This document shows positions 1 through 7,201 of a DNA stretch of 8,469 bases, piece by piece. Under the pieces are notes generated by a model. That model was given only the letters and a program-made list of their open reading frames with translations, did not search any database and was not told the DNA's origin. The DNA comes from Bacteroidales bacterium. GTDB lineage: Bacteria > Bacteroidota > Bacteroidia > Bacteroidales > GCA-2711565. Every line of letters starts with the position of its first letter. Position 1 is the stretch's first letter. The translations under genes were made by a program, and so were the position numbers. Location: NCBI GenBank assembly GCA_029938505.1, contig JAOZUV010000013.1, positions 7,031 through 15,499 on the forward strand. Reading direction: 5' to 3'.

Positions 1-1182
1 AGAAGGAATGCCAGAACCCGAATCACTAATTCTAATGATGGGTTCTTCCTGATGATTTTTGTTGATTTCTATGGTGAGATTTTTTTCTTTAGTGGAAACC
101 ATAGCTTGTACGGAATTTTTTATCAGGTTTATTAAAACCTGCTCAATCATATTTTTATCTATTAAAGAAAATACAGCTTGCTTGGGAAGTTTTGTGTTAA
201 TGTTAATGTTTGCAGTTTCGAAATCTGGCTTCAAGAATTTCAATAATTCTTTGATCATTTCTATTAAATTTACATTTTCAAAATTTGGTTTTGGAATGCG
301 AGTTAGTTTGCGGTAATTCTCTACAAATTCGAGCAAACCTTTCGATCGACGGTTTACGGTAGAAAAAGCATTCCTGATCTTTTCCAGTTGAGTTTGGCTT
401 AAATCCTGAATCTGTTTGGTATTCTTTTCATCATCTTCTAATAACATTAAACCAGTCTCAGTCATAGATGAAATGGGCGTTACCGAATTCAATATTTCAT
501 GACCTAGGGTTCGGATCAATTGATGCCAGGCCTCCATTTCTTTGAGTTCGATTTGGTGACGGATGTCTTGAAAACTTACCAGTTTTAATCTTTTTTTATC
601 AATAATCAGATTGCTGATTTGTACTGAAAAACTATGTGTTGCTGTTTCTATTGTTCCTGAAAATTCACCGTTACATTCTAATATTTTATGATGTAGTGGA
701 GCTTGCGAGTTTTTGATTTGATCTAGCTTATGAAAACTGGCTAAGTCGAGTAATTGTAGAGCTGTTGGGTTTGCAATTTCTGCTTTATTATCATCAGAAA
801 TACTAATTACTCCTACTTTCACATTCTTCATCAATTCCTGTAGCAAAATTAATTGAGCTTCATTTTCACTCTTCTTTTTCTCAATAATTTGGAGCAAATT
901 ATTAAAAAGAATAGTAAAGGATTCAAGCTCTTTTGGTAGCCTTCCAGTAAATCTGATATTTCTGTCCTCATGCTCAAGGGTACTCAAAAAATTCTCAATA
1001 GCATTGAATATGCGATGTTGTCGTTTAATAATTTCTATGATTTGTAAAAAAAGAATTCCAGCCAAAATCAGGATGCTAAATAGTCTGTTTGGATTACTAA
1101 TAACAGAAGATAATAACATCAGATTAATGAAAATCAGAATGAGCCGTATGATAAAACCGATGCTATGTTTTTTATAAACCAT
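1..1182 (-). CDS. Membrane sensor histidine kinase, NtrB/NtrY-like (C-terminus cut by window edge)
   Basis: This is the sensor kinase expected to phosphorylate the NtrC-type regulator encoded just upstream. The first 394 codons are present; the end of the ATPase domain lies beyond base 1. Two hydrophobic helices (about residues 8-28 and 34-52) are joined by only a few residues, so there is almost no extracytoplasmic domain. A HAMP-like linker or coiled coil (about 55-112) and a PAS-like segment (about 113-205) follow. The HisKA H-box is LGHEILNSVTPI, with phospho-acceptor H228 followed by E229. The HATPase N-box is at 345-360 (N352, N356) and the G1 box is DSGSGI at 387-392; the G2 region is outside the window. 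The ATG at 1182-1180 overlaps the last 11 bases of the regulator gene, which implies translational coupling. The kinase class is firm; the stimulus is unknown. It could sense within the membrane or through a partner such as the nearby permease, which is inference. Confidence 0.93.
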   Translation of the reverse strand, partial: MVYKKHSIGFIIRLILIFINLMLLSSVISNPNRLFSILILAGILFLQIIEIIKRQHRIFNAIENFLSTLEHEDRNIRFTGRLPKELESFTILFNNLLQIIEKKKSENEAQLILLQELMKNVKVGVISISDDNKAEIANPTALQLLDLASFHKLDQIKNSQAPLHHKILECNGEFSGTIETATHSFSVQISNLIIDKKRLKLVSFQDIRHQIELKEMEAWHQLIRTLGHEILNSVTPISSMTETGLMLLEDDEKNTKQIQDLSQTQLEKIRNAFSTVNRRSKGLLEFVENYRKLTRIPKPNFENVNLIEMIKELLKFLKPDFETANININTKLPKQAVFSLIDKNMIEQVLINLIKNSVQAMVSTKEKNLTIEINKNHQEEPIIRISDSGSGIPS

Positions 1183-2548
1183 ATTTTTCTAATCTTCTGT
1201 AAAGTGCATTCCTATGAATTCCTAATTCTCTAGCCGAATTAGTGATGTTTCCGTTATTATTCTTTAATACTTTTAAAATAGTCCTTTTTTCAAGTTCATC
1301 CAAATTCGTGATATCTTCATTTTTAGAAAATTCAAAATTGTCCTGATTAAAAAAATCCGTCATCAAAATTTTTGAACCACTATTCATGATTAAAGCTCTT
1401 TCGATGGAGTTCTGTAATTCGCGAACATTTCCAGGCCAATTATAGTTCATTAATTTATCCAAACATTCATCATCAATTTTTGGAACAGTTTTATTATATT
1501 TTTTGCTTAATTTTTTTAAGAAATGTCCGATTAAAAGTGGAATGTCCGATTGTCTTTCTTTTAAGGGTGGGATAATCAACTCAAAAGTATTTATTCGATA
1601 GAATAAGTCCTCTCTAAATTCTCCATTTATGACTAATTGCTTTAATGGACGATTAGTAGCGCAAATTAATCGTACATCTACAGCTATTTCTTCAGAAGAA
1701 CCTAATCGATAAATAACTCTATTTTGGATGGCTGTCAGTATTTTAGATTGGAGATTACTGCTTAAATTTCCAATTTCGTCTAAAAAAATCGTACCTCCTG
1801 ATGCTAGTTCAAAACGCCCTGTCTTATCGGTATGAGCATCTGTAAAAGCTCCTTTAACATAACCAAATAGCTCGCTTTCAAATAAGGTTTCAGGTAATGA
1901 TCCCAAATCAACTCTGATAAAAGCTTCATCTTTTCGTTTTGATAATCGGTGGATTTCTTGAGCGACTAAATCTTTACCTGTTCCATTATCACCCAGAATG
2001 AGAATATTTGCATCTGAACTAGCAACTTTTGATATTGTACCCTTAAGCTGTTGAATGGACTCAGATTCTCCAATAAATGATTGATAATCGCGTGTTAAAT
2101 CTTCATTGAGCTTTTCACTCGTTTCTTTTAATCTACTTACTTTCTCATTCGATTTCTTAAGTTTTAAAGCAGCCAAAACGGAAGCTAGAAGCTTGGAATT
2201 ATTCCATGGTTTTTGAATAAAATCGAAGGCCCCTTTTTTCATTACTTCAACGGCTAAATCAACATCACCAAAAGCAGTCATTAAAATAATAACAATTTTT
2301 GGGCGTACTTCATGTATGTAGTTTAGCCAGTATAAACCTTCCTTCCCATCTACAGCTCCTTTCTGGAAATTCATATCCAAAAGGATAATATCAATATTTT
2401 CAGATGATAATAACGAACTTAGTTTTTGAGGAGTATTTAAAATCTCAACTTTCTCAAAATATTCATCCAAAAACATTTGAGCAGATTCCAACACATCCTG
2501 ATCATCATCAATGACCAATATATTTCCTTGATAGCTAGCCATATTCAT
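1172..2548 (-). CDS. Sigma-54-dependent response regulator, NtrC family
   Basis: A DNA-binding activator that, when phosphorylated, should oligomerise and remodel sigma-54 RNA polymerase with ATP. The 458 residues hold all three NtrC-family domains. The receiver (about 8-125) has acidic residues D14/D15, phospho-acceptor D58, T91 and K113. The AAA+ domain (about 157-390) has Walker A GDNGTGKD (186-193, K192), Walker B GGTIFLDE (251-258) and candidate arginine fingers R312 and R318 in FREDLFYRIN. It also has the sensor II motif WPGNVREL (371-378). The C-terminal Fis-type HTH spans about 419-458. The sigma-54-contacting loop reads GAFTDA (233-238) instead of GAFTGA. The start may be ATG at 2548 or the in-frame ATG at 2542, since neither has a ribosome-binding site. 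It is co-oriented and overlapping with its kinase and divergent from the hydrolase-permease operon, whose upstream region carries a sigma-54 promoter, so that operon is its likely target. Confidence 0.96.
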   Translation of the reverse strand: MNMASYQGNILVIDDDQDVLESAQMFLDEYFEKVEILNTPQKLSSLLSSENIDIILLDMNFQKGAVDGKEGLYWLNYIHEVRPKIVIILMTAFGDVDLAVEVMKKGAFDFIQKPWNNSKLLASVLAALKLKKSNEKVSRLKETSEKLNEDLTRDYQSFIGESESIQQLKGTISKVASSDANILILGDNGTGKDLVAQEIHRLSKRKDEAFIRVDLGSLPETLFESELFGYVKGAFTDAHTDKTGRFELASGGTIFLDEIGNLSSNLQSKILTAIQNRVIYRLGSSEEIAVDVRLICATNRPLKQLVINGEFREDLFYRINTFELIIPPLKERQSDIPLLIGHFLKKLSKKYNKTVPKIDDECLDKLMNYNWPGNVRELQNSIERALIMNSGSKILMTDFFNQDNFEFSKNEDITNLDELEKRTILKVLKNNNGNITNSARELGIHRNALYRRLEKYGL

Positions 2549-2559
2549 TCTTAAAAGAA

Positions 2560-2567
2560 CAAATATA
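2560..2567 (-). promoter_or_regulatory. Possible Bacteroidota -7 box for the regulator-kinase pair
   Basis: Read on the minus strand the bases are TATATTTG, an exact match to the Bacteroidota primary-sigma -7 pattern TAnnTTTG. No convincing -33 TTTG is found at the usual distance. Transcription would begin only a few bases before the ATG at 2548, which would favour the second ATG at 2542. In such AT-rich DNA an 8-bp match can occur by chance, so this is tentative. No GG-N10-GC sigma-54 signature is seen on this strand between the two divergent genes. Confidence 0.3.
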
Positions 2568-2581
2568 TAAAAATGCTACAT

Positions 2582-2612
2582 AAACGAACGTATGGGTGCA
2601 CTAAAAACGAAC
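2582..2612. promoter_or_regulatory. Candidate enhancer (UAS): two AAACGAAC direct repeats
   Basis: AAACGAAC occurs at 2582-2589 and again at 2605-2612, a 23-bp period that puts both copies near the same face of the helix. A related sequence in the opposite orientation, read on the minus strand as ATAAACAACT, lies at 2621-2630. The pair sits about 65-95 bp upstream of the sigma-54 -24 element, the normal range for NtrC-type activator sites, and nothing else in this region explains it. Binding by the adjacent regulator is inference; the repeats are directly visible. Confidence 0.4.
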
Positions 2613-2676
2613 ATTTTGATAGTTGTTTATTATTTGTATTTTTATAAATAGTTGCTTTTTAACATATTAAGTGTTG

Positions 2677-2692
2677 TGGTACGTATATAGCT
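2677..2692 (+). promoter_or_regulatory. Sigma-54 (-24/-12) promoter of the hydrolase-permease operon
   Basis: The bases read TGGTACG-N4-TAGCT. Against the consensus TGGYAYR-N4-TTGCW this has a perfect -24 block, the invariant GG (2678-2679) and GC (2690-2691) at exactly ten bases' separation, and one mismatch (TA for TT) in the -12 block. Transcription would start near 2703. The element faces the hydrolase gene and lies directly across from an NtrC-family activator gene, so context and sequence agree. The predicted start site also argues that translation begins at the ATG at 2742 and not at the GTG at 2700. Confidence 0.75.
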
Positions 2693-2741
2693 GGGTATAG
2701 TGAAAATTAATATGAATACAATTTATTTAAAATGTTTAATC

Positions 2742-4232
2742 ATGAGTAAAAAGTTTATTATTACAATAATAACATTACTAACTATTGGGTTTTTTATATC
2801 AATTTCAAGTAGAGCAAATGAAAACTTGAAGGCAGAAAAGATTGATTCGTTGATGACTTATTGTTATGAAAATGGGTTGTTTAATGGTGCAATTTTAGTC
2901 TCCTATAAAAACGAAGTGATATATGAAAAAGCATTTGGATATGCTGATTATTATTCAAAAGATACTCTTAATCTAAATACTTCCTTTTATTTGGCATCAA
3001 TATCAAAACCTTTTACATCTACTGCTATTATGATTTTAAAAGAGAATGGGAAATTAAATCTAGATAAAAAATTAATAGATTTTTTTCCTGAGTTTCCAGA
3101 TTATGCCGATAAAATAACTATCAAACATTTATTATATCATCAGTCAGGAATTCCTAATTATACTAGTTTTAAATCCTTTAAAACTAGCTCAGGCGATTTC
3201 ATTGATAATATAAGTAATCAGGATGTTCTAGATTTCTTAGTAAAAAGGGATTCCTTAGAATTTTCGCCTGGAGAAAAATATAAATATAGCAACAGTGGTT
3301 ATGTACTGCTATCAATGATTGTTGAAAAGGTATCTCATTTACCCTTTCCTATTTTTATGAAACAAAATGTTTTTGAACTAATAAACATGAAAAATACTTT
3401 TGTTTTGGAAAAAACAAAATCAGAAACCCCCTATAAAGCAATTGGATTTAATGAGTATGAGGAGAAAGACGATTATAATATTTTCACAACCGGTGCTGGC
3501 GGGATATATTCAACAGTAGAAGATCTTTATAAATTCGATCAAGCACTTTATACAAATAAACTTATTTCTCAGTCTTCATTTGAGGAATCTATTTTACCAC
3601 AAAAATATAAAAACGGCAGTATTTACTTTGATAGATATGGTTGGAGTTATGGCTATGGTTGGGAAGTAAGAAAGGATAGTATAAATCATGTAGTTAGACA
3701 TACAGGCGGATTTAATGGATTTAGTACTGTTTTTCAAAGAGAATTAAATAAGCATAGTGCCATAATCTTATTGACAAACAGAGGTCAAAATTCATGGCAA
3801 CGAGGATCAACCATGGTAGCACTTCTTAATATTTTAGAGGGTAAGCCATTTGATTTACCGAAACTTCTTCTTTCAATAAAATTTAAAAAAATAATCGAAG
3901 ATCGGGGAGTTAATGATTTTATTGTATTGGCTGATAGTATTATTGAAAACCATACACAAGAATATATGATATCTGAAAGGAATATTAATTCTCTTGCTTA
4001 TTACTATTTAGAGAAGACTCAATACGATAAAGCTCTTGCTATTTTCAATATTAATTGTCAATTATATCCTAAATCTTTTAATTCATGGGATAGTTATGCT
4101 GAATGTTTATATGCTATGAAACAATATGATAAAGCAATAGACTCTTATAAAAAATCAATTGAATTAAATCCCCAAAATAAGAATGCAAAACATATGATTG
4201 AGAATATAAGGATAATTAAAATTAAAAAATAA
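2742..4232 (+). CDS. Exported serine hydrolase (beta-lactamase/AmpC-type fold) with C-terminal TPRs
   Basis: A member of the beta-lactamase-related serine hydrolases (Pfam Beta-lactamase; class C lactamases, DD-peptidases and esterases), 496 residues from this start. An N-terminal signal peptide has a basic start, a hydrophobic core and a likely cleavage after SSRA (about residue 25), so the enzyme should act in the periplasm or outside. Active-site motifs are all present: SISK (S86 nucleophile, K89), YSN (Y182-N184) and HTGG (H320-G323) in place of KTG, a substitution common in the esterase/peptidase branches. Two TPR repeats (about 414-444 and 445-478) follow and may bind a partner. The frame stays open upstream to a GTG at 2700, but that codon precedes the predicted transcription start, and the ATG at 2742 gives a clean signal peptide. 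Its stop shares one base with the permease start. The substrate is unknown; true beta-lactamase activity cannot be assumed. Confidence 0.9.
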   Translation: MSKKFIITIITLLTIGFFISISSRANENLKAEKIDSLMTYCYENGLFNGAILVSYKNEVIYEKAFGYADYYSKDTLNLNTSFYLASISKPFTSTAIMILKENGKLNLDKKLIDFFPEFPDYADKITIKHLLYHQSGIPNYTSFKSFKTSSGDFIDNISNQDVLDFLVKRDSLEFSPGEKYKYSNSGYVLLSMIVEKVSHLPFPIFMKQNVFELINMKNTFVLEKTKSETPYKAIGFNEYEEKDDYNIFTTGAGGIYSTVEDLYKFDQALYTNKLISQSSFEESILPQKYKNGSIYFDRYGWSYGYGWEVRKDSINHVVRHTGGFNGFSTVFQRELNKHSAIILLTNRGQNSWQRGSTMVALLNILEGKPFDLPKLLLSIKFKKIIEDRGVNDFIVLADSIIENHTQEYMISERNINSLAYYYLEKTQYDKALAIFNINCQLYPKSFNSWDSYAECLYAMKQYDKAIDSYKKSIELNPQNKNAKHMIENIRIIKIKK

Positions 4233-6604
4233 TGATAAAAAATAGTTTAAAAATAACAATCCGTAATTTTTATAAGAAACCAGCCTTTTCGATTATTAAT
4301 GTATTAGGCTTGGCTATTGGTTTGGCATGTTTTGTACTAACCATGGTTTATGTTAATGATGAGTTAAGTTACGATAGTTGTCATGAAAAAAAGGATCGGA
4401 TTTATTTGGCGACAGTAACCATTAATTTTGCTGATTATTTTTTAGAAAATAGGGAGTCAACAACAGCAACTTTCTCTGAAACAGTAAAGAATACTTTTCC
4501 AGAGATAGAGGACGCAACACAAACAATTTTTGGTTATACGGGTTTCGTTAGAATAAAAGATGCGTTTTATAAAGAAGATGAAATTGCAGGAGCTGATTCT
4601 TCATATTTTGATGTATTTACACATGAATTTATTATGGGTGATCCCAAAAAAGCACTCATTGATCCAAGATCGGTTGTGCTTACTGAAAGTACAGCTAAGA
4701 AATATTTTGGTAACGAAAATCCTTTTGGTGAAACATTAACCCTTTTTGACGAAGAGTTTAAAATAACAGGTATTATTAAAGATTTGCCGGAAAATGTGAG
4801 CTATAGCTTTGATCTTCTAGTTTCTATATATACTTGGGATGGATGGTATAATGATTCGGATTGGCGAAATAACAATTTCCATAATTTTATTGTTTTGAAG
4901 GAAGGTGCTGACCCCCTTCAGGTTGAAGAAAAATTTCCGCAATTGCTAAACAATCATATTACGGATATGAATGGACAGAATTTTGAGGATTGGTTGGCAG
5001 ATGGTAATCGTTGGGAGTATCATTTATTCTCGTTGAAAAAGGTCTATCTCGATTTAAGGGGGAATGGCATCTATACGCTAGGTTTTGGAATTGTTGCTAT
5101 TTTTCTACTCATAATTGCATGTATTAATTATATGAATTTGAGTACAGCAAAATCTGCTCAACGAGCCAAAGAAGTCGGAGTAAGAAAAGCAATTGGGGCT
5201 TTTCGTTCACATTTGATCCGCCAATTCATAGGCGAATCTGTAGTGATGAGCTTTCTTTCATTAATTATTGGCATGGGAATAGTGGAAGCGTGCTTGCCAT
5301 TTCTATCAAGCTTTGTAGCTAAAGATTTAGAAATAAATTATTTTGACAACCTATTTGTACTACCTGTATTACTTGGCTTGGGACTAGTGATTGGTGTAAT
5401 TTCAGGATTATATCCAGCTTTGGTCTTGTCATCATATCAACCGATAAAAGTTTTAAAAGGAATTATTAATAAAAAAGGAAACGGTCTGAACCTACGTAAT
5501 ACCCTAGTTTTTCTTCAGTTTATAATATCTATAGCATTGATTATTAGTTTAATTGTAGTGGTAAAACAAACCGACTTATTATATACCAAAAAACTAGGCT
5601 ATAATAAAGAAAATCTGCTTATTATTAGGAATGCTAGAAGCATCAAAAATCAAAATTTATTTAAAGCTGAAATTAGAGAAATACCGAGTGTAGAGAATTT
5701 AACCTTTACAAGTAGAATACCTAGTCGTGGTTCTGGACCTTCAAATCAATGGATTCCAGAAGGCAAAGAAGCTACATTATTTAGCATTCATATAGCGGAT
5801 GAAGATTTCCTAAAAACAATGAAAATTGATCTCAAAGCCGGACGGTTTTTTAATAAAGAATTTTCAACTGATACATCGGCAATAGTTATGAATGAGGCAG
5901 CTGCAAAAATGCTAAATTGGGGCGACACTTTAAACCGAACCATTAGTAATTCAATTGGCGATTTTCATGTGATTGGAATTATTAAAGATTATAATTTTCA
6001 AACGCTCCATAGTGAGATAAAACCCTTATTGATTTTTTTGAATAGTGATGGGTATAACAGTGGATATGGCTTCATTACTATTAGGCTTAAACCTGACATG
6101 AAACTGCCCACTAATGAAATTGAAAAAATTTGGAATGAGAATACGCTAGAAAGGAATACTCCTTTTGAATATTTTTTCTTCGAAGAACAGTATAAAAATT
6201 ATTACGATCAGGAGGGACAAACCCGTCAATTAATGTTAATTCTTACTTTTCTGATATTGTTTGTAACCGCTTTAGGTTTATATGGCTTAGCATCTTATGC
6301 AACTCAGGAAAAAATGAAAGAAATTGCTATTCGCAAAGCCATGGGAGCATCCATTAATCACATTATCTATAGAATGACTTGGAGCTTTACAAAATTAGTT
6401 TTAATAGCTAACATTGTAGCTTGGCCATTAGCATGGTATTTTATGAATAATTGGCTCGATGGCTTTGCATCCAGGATATCACTTTCAATTTGGATATTTA
6501 TTATTTCTGCAGCATTAACTTATTTATTAGCCATTATAACAATCATTTCACAAGCTTATGCAGCTGCTAGAAAAAATCCGGTGGATGTGTTGAGATACGA
6601 ATAG
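4232..6604 (+). CDS. Duplicated FtsX/MacB-type ABC transporter permease
   Basis: A 790-residue inner-membrane permease made of two MacB-like halves, each with one N-terminal helix, a large periplasmic domain (MacB_PCD) and a three-helix FtsX core. Predicted helices are at about 19-41, 282-304, 334-357 and 376-400 in the first half, and about 424-445, 667-690, 719-740 and 752-774 in the second. Both halves keep the cytoplasmic loop after the first FtsX helix: AKEVGVRKAIGA (312-323) and MKEIAIRKAMGA (695-706). The C-terminus NPVDVLRYE is typical of Bacteroidota permeases and of the duplicated orphan permeases first named in acidobacteria. No ATP-binding subunit is encoded in the window, so it may use an ATPase from elsewhere. 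It starts in a TAATG overlap with the hydrolase stop and should be translated from the same sigma-54-driven mRNA. The cargo is unknown: lipoprotein, peptide or drug export, or mechanotransmission to an envelope enzyme, are all possible. Confidence 0.94.
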   Translation: MIKNSLKITIRNFYKKPAFSIINVLGLAIGLACFVLTMVYVNDELSYDSCHEKKDRIYLATVTINFADYFLENRESTTATFSETVKNTFPEIEDATQTIFGYTGFVRIKDAFYKEDEIAGADSSYFDVFTHEFIMGDPKKALIDPRSVVLTESTAKKYFGNENPFGETLTLFDEEFKITGIIKDLPENVSYSFDLLVSIYTWDGWYNDSDWRNNNFHNFIVLKEGADPLQVEEKFPQLLNNHITDMNGQNFEDWLADGNRWEYHLFSLKKVYLDLRGNGIYTLGFGIVAIFLLIIACINYMNLSTAKSAQRAKEVGVRKAIGAFRSHLIRQFIGESVVMSFLSLIIGMGIVEACLPFLSSFVAKDLEINYFDNLFVLPVLLGLGLVIGVISGLYPALVLSSYQPIKVLKGIINKKGNGLNLRNTLVFLQFIISIALIISLIVVVKQTDLLYTKKLGYNKENLLIIRNARSIKNQNLFKAEIREIPSVENLTFTSRIPSRGSGPSNQWIPEGKEATLFSIHIADEDFLKTMKIDLKAGRFFNKEFSTDTSAIVMNEAAAKMLNWGDTLNRTISNSIGDFHVIGIIKDYNFQTLHSEIKPLLIFLNSDGYNSGYGFITIRLKPDMKLPTNEIEKIWNENTLERNTPFEYFFFEEQYKNYYDQEGQTRQLMLILTFLILFVTALGLYGLASYATQEKMKEIAIRKAMGASINHIIYRMTWSFTKLVLIANIVAWPLAWYFMNNWLDGFASRISLSIWIFIISAALTYLLAIITIISQAYAAARKNPVDVLRYE

Positions 6605-6637
6605 AATTTCATCATTTTAATTGAGCAAAATTTCATC
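6605..6637 (+). repeat. Short direct repeat AATTTCATC before sixA
   Basis: AATTTCATC occurs at 6605-6613 and again at 6629-6637, 24 bp apart. The second copy overlaps the 5' arm of the hairpin that covers the sixA start. The first copy could therefore pair with the same 3' arm (GATGAAA, 6669-6675), giving two mutually exclusive folds. The repeat is visible; any switching role is speculative. Confidence 0.4.
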
Positions 6638-6675
6638 GAGTAAGGACATGTTTTTCATATCTTTACTCGATGAAA
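6631..6675 (+). promoter_or_regulatory. Long hairpin enclosing the sixA start codon
   Basis: Bases 6631-6650 pair with 6656-6675 around a five-T loop; 19 of 20 positions can pair (one G-U at 6644/6662, one C-A mismatch at 6647/6659). The outer 13 base pairs are perfect (TTTCATCGAGTAA with TTACTCGATGAAA). The ATG of the phosphatase gene (6670-6672) is in the 3' arm, paired with CAT at 6634-6636. The hairpin is followed by AAAACTTT, not a T-run, so it is a poor intrinsic terminator on the plus strand. It could still end or stabilise the permease mRNA, block phosphatase translation on read-through transcripts, or be a protein-binding palindrome. The structure is clear; its role is inference. Confidence 0.6.
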
Positions 6676-7161
6676 ACTTTGTATATAATTCGGCATGGGA
6701 AATCCTCTTGGGAAGAAGCTGGAAAGACCGATCATGACCGTATTTTATTGCCAAAAGGGGTGAAGCGAACCTTAAAGGTTGCAGCGTTTCTTAAAGGAAA
6801 AAATATAAAACCTGATAAAATAGTTTCGAGTACGGCTAATCGTGCATACGAAACAGCCGCTATTGTTGCAGGAATTATTGATTACCCCCTTGAAAAAGTT
6901 TCGGTAGAAACAAGTTTTTATGATGCTGAAGAGTCAACGATTTTAGATTATTTATTTGGTATCGACAATGAAGTTAACTCGCTCATGATTTTTGGTCACA
7001 ATCCCACCTTTACAAATTTGGCGAATCTGTTTTTAGGAGATATTATTGATTGGATGCCTACAACAGCTGTTCTTAGTATTAACTTTGATACCTCCAAATG
7101 GGAAAATATTATGCTTGCTAAAAAAGAGAAAAACTTTTTGATAACCCCCAAAATGTTATAA
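6670..7161 (+). CDS. sixA: SixA-type histidine phosphatase (phosphohistidine phosphatase family)
   Basis: A cytoplasmic enzyme of the histidine phosphatase (phosphoglycerate mutase-like) superfamily, SixA branch, which in E. coli removes phosphate from histidine phosphotransfer proteins. Its 163 residues match the compact SixA length. Visible motifs are LYIIRHGKSSW with the nucleophile H9 in RHG (8-10), the DHDRILLPKG turn (21-30), SSTANRAYETA with R58 (53-63), and the second catalytic histidine H110 in FGHNPTF. No other start is plausible because the RHG motif begins eight residues in. The gene follows the permease by 65 bp and its ATG lies inside a strong hairpin, so independent or translationally restricted expression is likely. 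It could conceivably dephosphorylate the neighbouring kinase, but SixA-like proteins in this phylum are widespread and of untested substrate. Confidence 0.88.
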   Translation: MKTLYIIRHGKSSWEEAGKTDHDRILLPKGVKRTLKVAAFLKGKNIKPDKIVSSTANRAYETAAIVAGIIDYPLEKVSVETSFYDAEESTILDYLFGIDNEVNSLMIFGHNPTFTNLANLFLGDIIDWMPTTAVLSINFDTSKWENIMLAKKEKNFLITPKML

Positions 7162-7201
7162 TAAATTACTTCAATTCACGGATATTAAATAGATAAAAAT
7201 T

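Noticed and set aside
59..316. Plus-strand open frame of 85 codons
   Set aside because: It is antisense to the conserved kinase HATPase region (N-box and the segment before it), and its translation shows no recognisable domain.
2549..2699. Sigma-54 promoter for the regulator-kinase pair on the minus strand
   Set aside because: No GG-N10-GC arrangement can be found on that strand in the divergent region.
2700..2741. GTG at 2700 or ATG at 2712 as start of the serine hydrolase
   Set aside because: The GTG precedes the transcription start predicted by the sigma-54 element, and both would put extra residues before an otherwise normal signal peptide. The ATG at 2712 remains possible but is less likely.
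6605..6680. Intrinsic terminator of the permease operon at the sixA hairpin
   Set aside because: The stem is strong but has no downstream T-run on the plus strand and contains the next gene's start codon, so it is recorded as a regulatory hairpin instead.
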